Source of the DNA: Kordia sp.
GTDB lineage: Bacteria > Bacteroidota > Bacteroidia > Flavobacteriales > Flavobacteriaceae
Direction of reading: 5' to 3'
Assembly (NCBI RefSeq): GCF_022447245.1
Contig: NZ_JAKVBC010000022.1
Location: 1-64,000 of the forward strand
Length of the DNA stretch: 64,000 nt
Positions within the stretch are counted from its first letter, which is position 1, and every line of letters starts with the position of its first letter. Shown here piece after piece: positions 37,916 to 46,514 of the stretch. The translations under genes and the position numbers were made by a program. The notes below the pieces were generated by a model, which saw nothing but the letters and a program-made list of their open reading frames with translations, was not told where the DNA came from and ran no database searches.

Positions 37916-38944
37916 TTACTTTTTGTCGTCAAAATGTTCCTTTAAGAAGTTTTCAATTTTACCAACTTCTATTTTTTCTAAATCTTGGGCTTCTTTCTTT
38001 AAGACTCCTTCCATTTCAGTACCCAAAGCATCGACAGCTTTAAAAGGAGTTCCATCAAAATAACGAGGTTTTGTTCCTGGTCCCGTAGGACTTCCATGAT
38101 CAGCCTGAATAGATTTTCTCCAGCGTTCGGCATGTGTACGCCATTCTTCAGTATCTACTAAAGCGGGTTGCGTAAACCAAACATTCCAAGTCAAAGTATT
38201 TCCTTTCTTTAGCATATTTCCAGAAGCTGTATTAAAAGCAAACATGACCATTTCATTAAAGTCATCCACTATTTTATTCCCTGTTTTTTTAATGCCGCCA
38301 ATTTCTACATCAATATGACCCACATTCCAAGCTTCTTCTTCATGCCTTGCAAATGGCGGGCTTTTAAAACGAGGTGTTTCTCCTTGGCTTACAGGAAATA
38401 TTGGCTGATTTGGGTCTTGAAACTTATGTGTTTGTACTTTAATTGCTTTTGCCTTTGAAGTTGGGAAATCCAACCCTAAATCATTAAAAAGATCCCAAAG
38501 TTTCTTTACCCATTCTTTTTGTAATGAACTTGGACTAAACCAGATAGTACCTTCTACGGTCATATCAGCATAAAACGTTTTAGTGGTTTCATCAACCCAG
38601 CCACGTTGTCCAGTTACGGTAACCTCTACATTCATACAACCAAACGTTGGTGAACATGCTCCTTGCTGCGGACAAATAATAGAATATACACGTCCTTCAT
38701 TGGTATAGCCAAGTCTGGAAATATAAGGTGAAAACATTTGAAAACATCGAGAAGCTTCATTTCCCAGAACGGTTTGCCAACTAAACTCTGGCCACTTGAC
38801 ACCTTGTTGTCGTTGTAATTTATCAATATTGTCCATATTGTCTAACATTGGTAAAGAAGACAAATCTGGATTAGGATAAGCAAATGCAGGATTCGACTGC
38901 GCAAATCCGCCAATCCATCCTGGAGGAATTTGGGTAGTACTCAT
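37916..38944 (-). CDS. Hypothetical protein, 342 residues
   Basis: No family recognised. There is no signal peptide or membrane segment. It opens with a proline-rich segment (TQIPPGWIGGFAQSNPAFAY). A cysteine cluster CPQQGACSPTFGC near residues 91-103 could bind metal or form disulfides. The middle has a run of beta-type segments (VEVTVTGQRGWVDETTKTFY, MTVEGTIWFSPSSLQKEW) and conserved-looking tryptophans. The C-terminus is helical and charged. It is a lone minus-strand gene. Confidence 0.75.
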   Translation of the reverse strand: MSTTQIPPGWIGGFAQSNPAFAYPNPDLSSLPMLDNMDNIDKLQRQQGVKWPEFSWQTVLGNEASRCFQMFSPYISRLGYTNEGRVYSIICPQQGACSPTFGCMNVEVTVTGQRGWVDETTKTFYADMTVEGTIWFSPSSLQKEWVKKLWDLFNDLGLDFPTSKAKAIKVQTHKFQDPNQPIFPVSQGETPRFKSPPFARHEEEAWNVGHIDVEIGGIKKTGNKIVDDFNEMVMFAFNTASGNMLKKGNTLTWNVWFTQPALVDTEEWRTHAERWRKSIQADHGSPTGPGTKPRYFDGTPFKAVDALGTEMEGVLKKEAQDLEKIEVGKIENFLKEHFDDKK

Positions 38945-39109
38945 GGTAATTAGTTTTTTTTGAATTTATAGATTCCTAAAGTACTTCTTTCAACTAGTAA
39001 GAAATAGCGTATAAGTACGGGGTTTACATAATTATTTTATACGTGTTTTTGATTCTTGATGAAAATTGGAATTTGTAAATTTATCCAAATAAGATCTCAA
39101 AAATATATT

Positions 39110-39658
39110 ATGAAAATACTGTTAAAGCTATTATTTGTTATTTGTTTGGTAAGTTGCGTAAGTACAAAAAATGACATTGTGGTAAACCCAAGTTTGACCA
39201 AAAACTTAAAGATTGCAAAAAGTGATTTACAAATCATTACGCCAGATATAGAACTTAGTGAAAAGAAAAACAGTAAGTTTCTAAAACATCCTGCAAAAAG
39301 AGAAGAATTACGAAAATTAGTATTACAAACAATACAGTCAAAATTCCCTGATGCACCGTATGTTGAGGTGCCGTTTTTATATAAAGGTTCGTATACGATA
39401 AACAGTGTATTAGAAACAGAACTTAACTACAAAACAAAAAAAGCGCCAGCAGAAATTTTAACAACAGGTAAACGATATAGCATTTTAATAAGCACAAATT
39501 GTTATTTTGGAGATGTAGAAAGAGGTGTTATCAATCTCGTTTTGATCGATAATCAAAAGAAAACTCGCAAAACATTGGAGCATTATCGATATAAACACAG
39601 TCCACTAGAAACAGAGAAATTCAAGCGTAAAATTTTAAAAGTTTTAGATCAATTATAA
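39110..39658 (+). CDS. Hypothetical lipoprotein
   Basis: ATG 39110 gives a lipoprotein signal (MKILLKLLFVICLVSCVST). The upstream in-frame ATG at 39056 would bury it. The mature ~165 residues are basic and include KFLKHPAKREELRKLVLQTI and VPFLYKGSYTINSVLETELN. It was not recognised and stands alone between a minus-strand gene and the broken HEAT gene. Confidence 0.7.
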   Translation: MKILLKLLFVICLVSCVSTKNDIVVNPSLTKNLKIAKSDLQIITPDIELSEKKNSKFLKHPAKREELRKLVLQTIQSKFPDAPYVEVPFLYKGSYTINSVLETELNYKTKKAPAEILTTGKRYSILISTNCYFGDVERGVINLVLIDNQKKTRKTLEHYRYKHSPLETEKFKRKILKVLDQL

Positions 39659-39750
39659 TCAAAAATTCATAGCAATTTGCATGATTTACTACACAGAATA
39701 AACTTTTATTTCAAATTTATCGTTAGATAGTAAGAACCAACCTTTCTGAT

Positions 39751-41170
39751 ATGAAGTGTAAAAGTGTAAAAGTTGTAGTATATACGATCGTATTACTTTT
39801 TTCGATCCAAACATTTGGGCAAGATCTACGTCCTGAAATCAAAAAAATAGCAAAATCAATGGCTAGTGGAGCGCAGTTGGAAGGGCGTTATATCGGAATA
39901 GGAGGAATGCCGTCGAACCAATATTCAAAGTATAAAAAGCTTAAAAAATTAGCCACAGAAAAAGAACTTTTAACATTGCTTCAACACGAAAGTAGTATTG
40001 TAAAAGGATATAGTGCATGGGCTTTGGTTGATAGAAAATATACTGATTTAGAATCAATCTTTAGTACATTTCTCAATACGTTAGAGACTGTACAAAGCCA
40101 AAGTGGTTGTGTTGTTTCGGAAGATTTGCTCGCTTGGGAATTGTATTCGAAAGTGCTTTATCCTTCAGGTAAAAAAATGCTAACTAATAAAGACAAGAAA
40201 TATTATATAGAACAACTTCAAAAACTAGATCATATCATACTCAGAAAGAGAGCGTATTCTTCTTTATTGCGACTTGCGCTTAAAAATAATCAAGCGAATC
40301 CTGAGAATTATGACATTATAAAAACGCTTGCTTTAGAAGATAATCATGTAGAAGCATTGACTGAATTAGCTAAGTACAAAAATGAACAGGATATTGATGC
40401 TATTTTAGAAAGAGGAACAGATGCTTTTTATGCAATATCTTATTTTCCGAACCCGAAGTTTTGGAATTTTTAACACAATATAAAGCTACTGAGAACTCTT
40501 TGGAGTATTTTAGGGCAATCGCAGCATTTCAAAATGATGAAGCACTACAAACACTAACAAGCATCTATGAAGCATTGTTAAATGAAAAAGGAAAAGGTAT
40601 TAAAATTTAGCCGAAGCTGTAATTGAGTTGTATTGTCCGAAATACAAAAAACTAACACTGCAAATCTTCGCAGATACTAGATTGATCAATTTTGACCATG
40701 CAAAAAAGCTATTAAAAATTGCGCCTAAAGAATCATTAACTTACTTTATAGATGGATTGTTAACTGACGGAGGGAATCATTTTTTAGAGGATTATCTTTC
40801 ATATTCAAGCAAAGGTTCGGTCTTACCTTTACTTCTAAAAAATATAAAAAGATATCAACCAGAAAGAATACCTGAAATATGTGTTTACAATGTAACAAAA
40901 GCAGAATTTGTTCATTTAGTTATATTCATAGAAATTATTATTGAAGATCAAATTGTAGCAGCAAAACAACCCTTACTAAAAAGATTGAAAAAGAAAGCCT
41001 ATCCTTTTGAGACGTTTCATTTAACAGAGGCATTACTTTCTTTTGAAGATAAATCGATGCACAAAGAAATTAAGGAAATACTATTAGCTTCTCGAGAAAG
41101 TTGGGATCGAGGAAATTGGTCAGCATCTTTTGATGAACTCTTTGAAAAGTATGGGATTTCCATTGAATGA
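39751..41170 (+). pseudogene. Secreted HEAT-repeat-like protein broken by two frameshifts
   Basis: The first frame (to 40473) has a signal peptide (VYTIVLLFSIQTFGQ) and helical repeats (ELLTLLQHESSIVKGYSAWA). It breaks near 40440-40455, where another frame continues PEVLEFLTQYKATENSLEYF and AAFQNDEALQTLTSIYEALL. A second break near 40600 leads to the third part, which starts in its frame at 40628 and runs to 41170 (YKKLTLQIFADTRLINFDHA). The pieces form one protein of about 473 residues. Two one-base changes in one gene suggest pseudogenisation or a poor consensus here. Confidence 0.75.
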
Positions 41171-41187
41171 TGCATACATAAAAAAAA

Positions 41188-41214
41188 CTCAACCTTTTAG
41201 AGTTGAGATTTTAT
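41188..41214 (+). terminator. Weak terminator-like hairpin after the HEAT pseudogene
   Basis: Six-bp stem CTCAAC/GTTGAG with an 8-nt loop, then ATTTTAT. It is near the HEAT gene stop and the end of the minus-strand DUF4369 gene (the A-run at 41181-41187 would be a T-run on the minus strand). Confidence 0.5.
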
Positions 41215-41254
41215 ATAAATTATTTTGAGTATAATCTGGATTCAACCATATAAA

Positions 41255-41971
41255 TTACTTACTTTCTTCAGTTTTACGTTTCTCTACTAATTCCTTCAAT
41301 TTTTTTCCATATTTAGAAGCCGCAATTTTTGGTGTTAATCGCTTGTAAATAGTATCTAAAAAGCGAGAATTGGCATCATAGGTTTCTGTTGTTGTAACGT
41401 ATGGTGAAATTTCCTTATCACCATTCGTAATCGCATAATTCAGAATGTATTGCATACGACTTTTAGCATAACGTGCAATTTTATCATTGATTTCCGCCAC
41501 GGTTTTCGTGTCTTCTTCTTTTTGCGCGTCCATTCCGTCGCGTAACAACATCAATTCTCTAGTGTTGTATTTGGTCATATATTCTTTAAAAGTCACCAAA
41601 TCTTTATGATTTTTTGAACCGGTAACTCTTGCATCTTTTACAAATCTACGCAAGGTAGTATTGAATGTCATTTCACCTGGTTCTGCAAAAAACTCTACAC
41701 GATCATTTAAGTCATTAAAATCTTTTTTGTTCAAATAGAAATACAATACTTCTGGTTCATCAATGGTCGTAGTAAAGCTAAAATTAGCATCACCATTTAC
41801 CACAAGAGAATCTAACGTTACCAAGGTGGTATCTTGTATTTTTTGCAGAAATAACGTTCCTTCCTTTAAACCATCTATATTTCCAGAAATGGTTAAGTTT
41901 CCTTTTTTATCATTTCCACAAGCAATAAGCCCTAAAGTAACTAAGGCAAGCATACATTTTTTGAACATCAT
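41255..41971 (-). CDS. DUF4369 domain lipoprotein
   Basis: ATG 41971 (or 41968) gives a lipoprotein signal MMFKKCMLALVTLGLIACGN; the longer frame begins at 41992. The mature part has the DUF4369 pattern LTISGNIDGLKEGTLFLQKI followed by LVTLDSLVVNGDANFSFTT. In many Bacteroidota this domain precedes a thioredoxin domain, but here the protein ends at about 238 residues with a charged helical tail and no CxxC, so it lacks the redox domain. It starts 34 nt after the DUF819 gene and may be co-transcribed with it. Confidence 0.88.
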   Translation of the reverse strand: MMFKKCMLALVTLGLIACGNDKKGNLTISGNIDGLKEGTLFLQKIQDTTLVTLDSLVVNGDANFSFTTTIDEPEVLYFYLNKKDFNDLNDRVEFFAEPGEMTFNTTLRRFVKDARVTGSKNHKDLVTFKEYMTKYNTRELMLLRDGMDAQKEEDTKTVAEINDKIARYAKSRMQYILNYAITNGDKEISPYVTTTETYDANSRFLDTIYKRLTPKIAASKYGKKLKELVEKRKTEESK

Positions 41972-42004
41972 ATTGAATTTTAACGAGCGCAAATATCTAC
42001 AATT

Positions 42005-43720
42005 TTAGGCAACTTTAGAAGCCATTTCCATCAAAATTGTACACAAAATGGCACCGTAGGTTCCAACAACATATCCAAACACAGCTAATAATACACCAAC
42101 CGATGTTAACGATGAATGAAAAGCAGAAGCTACAATAGGCGCAGAAGCTGCTCCACCAACGTTAGCCTGACTTCCTACAGCCAAGAAGAAATATGGTGCG
42201 CGAATCAATTTTGCAACCAAAATCAACAATCCTGCATGAATTGACATCCAAACCAATCCGACAGCAATTAAACCTGGATTTTTCCAAACTTCAGTCAAGT
42301 TCATTTTCATTCCGATAGAAGCGACTAGAATGTAAATAAAAATACTTCCAATTTTACTAGCACCAGCACCTTCATAATTTTTTGCCTTTGTATACGATAG
42401 CATGATTCCAAAAGCAGTTGCAATGGTAATCATCCAGAAGAAAGAAGAACCTAAGAATGACAGTGCTCCGTCATCATTTTTTACTATATCAAATTGATTT
42501 AAATAGTCAGTAATCATGCCTGCACCAAAGTGTGCTAATGAGACTCCACCAAATGCTAAGGCAAGAATAATCATCAATTCGGATAATGTTGGGTTTCTCT
42601 TTATTTTATTTGTAAACGAAGAAACTCGTTCTTTTAAATTTTCTATAGCAGAATTATCAGCTTTCAGTTTTGCATCTATTTTTTTTGATTTCCCAATTCC
42701 TAAAAGTAAAATCGCCATCCATAAATTGGCTACAACAATATCAACCAATACCATGGCGCCATATTTATCTTGACTATATTCAAAAATTTCTAACATGGCA
42801 GCTTGGTTGGCTCCACCACCAATCCAACTTCCCGCTAAGGTTGACAAACCACGCCAAACAGCATCTGGACCTACACCTCCAACTGTTTCTGGAGAAACAA
42901 TAGAGATTAATAAAATAGCTAATGGCCCTCCAATAATAATTCCGATAGTTCCAGTAAAGAACATAATCAAGGCTTTTGGACCTAAGTTAAAAACACCTTT
43001 TAAGTCTATACTCAAAGTCATCAAAATCAATGCGGCTGGTAACAAGAAGCGACTAGCAATAAGATATGCATCAGAATAATGATCAGAAATGATTCCGAAA
43101 GAACTTAAAATAGCAGGTAATAAATAGCAAATTAGTAAGGCAGGAACGTATTTATAAAACTTTTTCCACTTTACATTTTTGCTTGCCTCGGTATAAAAAA
43201 CAAAACCTAGTAATAACATTAAAATACCAAATACAATTTTGTCACTTGTAAAAAATGGTTTTGCATAAACGATTGTTGCCTTTATTTTTTGTTTGTCTTT
43301 TGGAATTGAAATAGCTTGATTTCCATCATAAAATGTAGCTTCTGTGACTAGAAAAATAAACTCTGAAAACCCTGCTTTTGGATTGCTTTGAAGATCAAAT
43401 AAAGCTAATGGTTTTTCCGTACTAATTTTTTCAAATCCGCGATAAGAAATCACGGCTTCAGAATTTTTTATGTCAAATCTGAAATCACCACTCTTAAGAA
43501 AGTCTTTGTTGATGTTTTTAATATTTTCAATACTTGCGAGACTTGCAAAGGAATCAATGACTTTTATTTTAAGATCAAACCCTGTAAAAGCAAGAGAATC
43601 AATGGTAATTTTTGTATTGAAATTTTGTTGCGTAGTTTCTGCACTTCCTACTGTAAGTTGTTGCGAAAAAAGTGTAAATGAACTAAAAAGTAGAATGAAA
43701 GCAATGGCTTTTTTGAACAT
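42005..43720 (-). CDS. DUF819 family membrane protein with a secreted N-terminal domain
   Basis: From ATG 43720 the protein has 571 residues. Residues 1-19 are a signal peptide (IAFILLFSSFTLFSQQ), and about 20-160 form an exported domain (KITIDSLAFTGFDLKIKVID). From about 165 a polytopic DUF819 region with some ten hydrophobic segments follows (YVPALLICYLLPAILSSFGI, GSWIGGGANQAAMLEIFEYS, AVGSQANVGGAASAPIVASA). DUF819 proteins are usually about 380-400 residues without this extension. The glycine-rich GxxANQAA and NVGGAASAP motifs suggest a transporter pore, but the substrate is unknown. Confidence 0.9.
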   Translation of the reverse strand: MFKKAIAFILLFSSFTLFSQQLTVGSAETTQQNFNTKITIDSLAFTGFDLKIKVIDSFASLASIENIKNINKDFLKSGDFRFDIKNSEAVISYRGFEKISTEKPLALFDLQSNPKAGFSEFIFLVTEATFYDGNQAISIPKDKQKIKATIVYAKPFFTSDKIVFGILMLLLGFVFYTEASKNVKWKKFYKYVPALLICYLLPAILSSFGIISDHYSDAYLIASRFLLPAALILMTLSIDLKGVFNLGPKALIMFFTGTIGIIIGGPLAILLISIVSPETVGGVGPDAVWRGLSTLAGSWIGGGANQAAMLEIFEYSQDKYGAMVLVDIVVANLWMAILLLGIGKSKKIDAKLKADNSAIENLKERVSSFTNKIKRNPTLSELMIILALAFGGVSLAHFGAGMITDYLNQFDIVKNDDGALSFLGSSFFWMITIATAFGIMLSYTKAKNYEGAGASKIGSIFIYILVASIGMKMNLTEVWKNPGLIAVGLVWMSIHAGLLILVAKLIRAPYFFLAVGSQANVGGAASAPIVASAFHSSLTSVGVLLAVFGYVVGTYGAILCTILMEMASKVA

Positions 43721-43938
43721 AATTGGATGGTTTATGCTGCAAAATACCAAAAAAAAGAAATTATAGATATAAAATGATGAATTTTAAATCATTCATTATA
43801 TATAAAAACGTCAGATTGAGTAAAATTCTATTTAAAATTACTCGATCTGACGTTTGTGTCTAAGCCATCTAAAAGTCAACTGAACTCAATGTTGAAAGAG
43901 TTCAGAGGTCTAAAAAAGTAAACCTAGCAAAGTCAAAA

Positions 43939-44226
43939 CTATCCTTTCAACCACGCATTACGCAATTGTACTTCTTTACTATTTTTAGGTAAATCTTTTA
44001 CGGTAATTCCAGTACTTTTTGTTGTTGGTTGTGTAATATTTCCAGACAATGTTTTTGCTTTCTCATCACGCTTTACAGTCATTTTAATTGGATCGCCAAC
44101 GTTCCAAGCCGCTGAAACATCCAGTAAATCATACACATTTTTAAGATTGTATTTTACGCCATTAATTTCATCAATAACATCTCAGTTTTGGAATCCTAAA
44201 TCGGTCATAAAAGAATTTAAAAGCTC
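43939..44226 (-). pseudogene. Relic of a C-terminal PDZ domain (M61-type peptidase?)
   Basis: In one frame from 44226 the DNA reads ELLNSFMTDLGFQN, stop (TGA at 44184), DVIDEINGVKYNLKNVYDLL, then SAAWNVGDPIKMTVKRDEKA and the C-terminus QLRNAWLKG. The GFQxGDVIxxINGxxV pattern is a PDZ domain in which a glycine codon GGA has become TGA. The segment resembles the C-terminus of M61 glycyl aminopeptidases, but no peptidase domain remains upstream; the Arc-like gene starts its stop region 40 nt away. It is a clear gene remnant. Confidence 0.65.
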
Positions 44227-44265
44227 TCTTCAGCAAGAATAAAAAAAATAAACACGCTGAAAAAA

Positions 44266-44451
44266 TTATTCAGGTGTTTGCTGTGAAGTATCATCTTTTT
44301 TTTTAGGAACTCTTTTAGCATTCTTCAAACTTTGCATCAGCATCCATTCTATTTGTCCATTGGTACTGCGAAATTCGTCAGCAGCCCATTTTTCAATAGC
44401 TTTCAACATCTCTTCATTGATTCGTAATGCAAAGGCTTTCTTTTTTGCCAT
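44266..44451 (-). CDS. Arc-family DNA-binding protein
   Basis: A 61-residue ribbon-helix-helix-like protein: KAFALRINEEMLKAIEKWAA then FRSTNGQIEWMLMQSLKNAK, with the beta strand FALRINEE and two helices typical of Arc/CopG. The tail is polar (KKKDDTSQQTPE). It lies 5 nt after the DUF1648 gene in the SPFH operon. Genes of this type often accompany SPFH proteins in Bacteroidota, and it may regulate the operon. Confidence 0.85.
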   Translation of the reverse strand: MAKKKAFALRINEEMLKAIEKWAADEFRSTNGQIEWMLMQSLKNAKRVPKKKDDTSQQTPE

Positions 44452-44456
44452 AATAC

Positions 44457-44975
44457 TTATTTTGACTTTGGATCTTTTTGATTTTTTAACATAAATACAA
44501 TTAAAACAATAGGCATCACAACGGAATATGCAATAATTATATACATAAGCGCTGACTCTAGAAAAAAGTCGTTTCCAAATGCTTTTTGTATGCTAGAATA
44601 GCATACATACGCAAGCAAAAGTAAGGTTAAAATATTGACAAAACGCAATAGACGATTACTGATTTGATAGTTGTGTTCGGCGTTTTCTTCTGTAATCTTT
44701 ACCATATAGTTGTGAATGTGTGGAAACTTAGTTAAGACATGTAATCCAATTGTAATGATTGTTGTAATTCCTAATAAAAACCATATTGTATTTTTATGAC
44801 CAGTTCCGTCAACATTTCCTTTTATGTCAACATGTGTAGGCACTATTTCAGGTAGAGAATTATAGGAAATAATTACATAAATCCACAAAGCAATAAGCAA
44901 TGCTATTGTACTAGCTTCTAAAATAGTATCAATAGGAGCTAAGGGCACTTTTATTCTGGGTCTATTTGCATACAT
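44457..44975 (-). CDS. DUF1648 domain membrane protein
   Basis: A 172-residue integral membrane protein with four hydrophobic segments (about 20-37, 62-80, 110-130 and 140-162). The DUF1648 signature is YNSLPEIVPTHVDIKGNVDG right after the first segment. Its function is unknown; related domains occur in SdpI-like and permease-like proteins. It starts 6 nt after the DUF4177 reading frame and ends 5 nt before the Arc-like gene. Confidence 0.9.
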   Translation of the reverse strand: MYANRPRIKVPLAPIDTILEASTIALLIALWIYVIISYNSLPEIVPTHVDIKGNVDGTGHKNTIWFLLGITTIITIGLHVLTKFPHIHNYMVKITEENAEHNYQISNRLLRFVNILTLLLLAYVCYSSIQKAFGNDFFLESALMYIIIAYSVVMPIVLIVFMLKNQKDPKSK

Positions 44976-44981
44976 AATTAT

Positions 44982-45134
44982 CTATTTTTTACGTTCAAAA
45001 ATAAGTTGTACAAAACCTTAAGTGGCTGTATGTAAAACCCAGCCTTGCTTTGCGTGATTGTCTAGAATTTCTTCTTTTATAGTATTTCTATTTGTTAATC
45101 CTAATTTGGTTATTACTACTCTATATTCTTTCAT
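44982..45134 (-). pseudogene. DUF4177-like small protein with an in-frame stop
   Basis: ATG 45134 opens KEYRVVITKLGLTNRNTIKE and then NHAKQGWVLHTAT, the start of a DUF4177-type domain. TAA at codon 39 (45020-45018) interrupts it, after which the same frame continues GFVQLIFERKK to TAG at 44984-44982, the usual family ending (xxFERKK). So either a nonsense change has occurred or a 38-residue short form is made. It sits between the 60-residue and DUF1648 genes of the SPFH operon. Confidence 0.65.
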
Positions 45135-45191
45135 TAATACGAAATTAATGGTTTTACTTTATAATTGATATTTAAATACTTTTGAGGAAGT

Positions 45192-45374
45192 TTAGTTTTC
45201 CTCTGTATCTTCGTCAAAAGCAACGAAGCTTAAAATGATATCAATACTGGTTCCAGAGATGGAACCAATAAGTGTACCCGTTGCCACATCGCCCATCACG
45301 GTACCAAAAGTGGTACCTATACTTGTTCCAAAAGCGGCGCCAACTGCAATGGACATGACTTGTTTATCATTCAT
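45192..45374 (-). CDS. Small glycine-zipper-like membrane protein
   Basis: A 60-residue protein with a long Gly/Ala/Thr-rich stretch (GAAFGTSIGTTFGTVMGDVA) containing regularly spaced glycines, then an acidic end (DEDTEEN). This resembles glycine-zipper membrane peptides, but I cannot name a family. It begins 2 nt after the SPFH gene, so it is part of that operon. Confidence 0.7.
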   Translation of the reverse strand: MNDKQVMSIAVGAAFGTSIGTTFGTVMGDVATGTLIGSISGTSIDIILSFVAFDEDTEEN

Positions 45375-45376
45375 AA

Positions 45377-46237
45377 TTATTGATGTAAAGTTCCTGTATT
45401 TACTACAGGAGCAGCTTCTTTATCACCACATAAAATCACTAATAAATTACTAACCATAGCTGCTTTTTTCTCTTCATCAAGCATGAGTAATTCTTTTTTA
45501 TTCAATTCATGAATTGCCATTTCTACCATGCTTACGGCACCTTCTACAATTTTATGTCTCGCCGCAATAATAGCGGTTGCTTGTTGTCTCTTTAACATGG
45601 CACTTGCAATTTCTTGTGCATAGGCTAAATATCCAATACGCGCTTCCAATACTTCAATTCCAGCAATAGACAAGCGTTCTTCTAGTTCTTTTTCTAATGC
45701 TTCACTTACTTCATTTACACTAGAACGTAAGGTTATATCTTCATCATGTCCTTCATCGGCAAAATTATCATACGGATACATACTTGCTAATTTACGAACA
45801 GCGGCATCTGTTTGTACGCGTACAAAATGCTCATAATTATCTACATCAAAAGCAGCTTTATACGTATTGTGTACTTTCCATACCAAAATTGTGCTAATCA
45901 TAATTGGATTACCAAGCTTGTCGTTTACTTTCAAACGCTCACTATCAAAGTTACTAGCACGTAACGAAATTTTTTTCTTAGTATAAAATGGATTTACCCA
46001 ATAAAAACCGTTTTGTTTTACGGTGCCTACATATTTTCCAAATAGTAAAAGAACACGAGAATTGTTTGGGTTAACCATAAGGAAACCAAATGCTAAGAAT
46101 AAAGCAATCACTATTCCTGGAATAAAAAGAGGGTTTTCTAAGATAATCATGGCTGCGATGCTTCCGAATAATAGGACAAAAAATATAAATAACATCAAGT
46201 ATCCATTAGCAGGAACAATAATTTTTTCTTCTTTCAT
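45377..46237 (-). CDS. SPFH/band 7 domain protein
   Basis: A 286-residue membrane-anchored protein. Two hydrophobic segments near the N-terminus (about 10-28 and 32-50) are followed by the SPFH domain: NPFYTKKKISLRASNFDSER, KLGNPIMISTILVWKVHNTY, LEERLSIAGIEVLEARIGYL and AYAQEIASAMLKRQQATAII. Proteins of this stomatin/flotillin-like class form ring-shaped membrane scaffolds, often controlling membrane proteases. It is the first gene of a five-frame minus-strand operon (SPFH, 60-residue, DUF4177-like, DUF1648, Arc). Confidence 0.92.
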   Translation of the reverse strand: MKEEKIIVPANGYLMLFIFFVLLFGSIAAMIILENPLFIPGIVIALFLAFGFLMVNPNNSRVLLLFGKYVGTVKQNGFYWVNPFYTKKKISLRASNFDSERLKVNDKLGNPIMISTILVWKVHNTYKAAFDVDNYEHFVRVQTDAAVRKLASMYPYDNFADEGHDEDITLRSSVNEVSEALEKELEERLSIAGIEVLEARIGYLAYAQEIASAMLKRQQATAIIAARHKIVEGAVSMVEMAIHELNKKELLMLDEEKKAAMVSNLLVILCGDKEAAPVVNTGTLHQ

Positions 46238-46490
46238 GTTGAGATGTTTTAGATTGATATTAAAATGATATCATAAATATATGAAATTAAATTGCTATTT
46301 TCCAAATAGTTAACAGGAAATCTTTTTTGAATACAATCTTTTCTTTTCAATTATCTTAAAAATTTTGAAAGGACAATAAAGTTTGGCACGCCGTTTGAGT
46401 ACATAAAAGTGTAACAAAGCAATGACATTTAGCAAAGCTGGTTACTTTCTAAAAATAGCTTGTTACATTTTTGGTTGGTTAGTTAAAGAA

Positions 46491-46511
46491 AAGAGCATCC
46501 TTCGGGATGCT
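46491..46511. terminator. Terminator beyond alkB
   Basis: AGCATCC/GGATGCT stem with a TTCG tetraloop and T-rich flanks on both strands, 4 nt past the AlkB stop on the minus strand. The rest of the 46238-46490 gap holds nothing I can support. Confidence 0.8.
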
Positions 46512-46514
46512 TTT

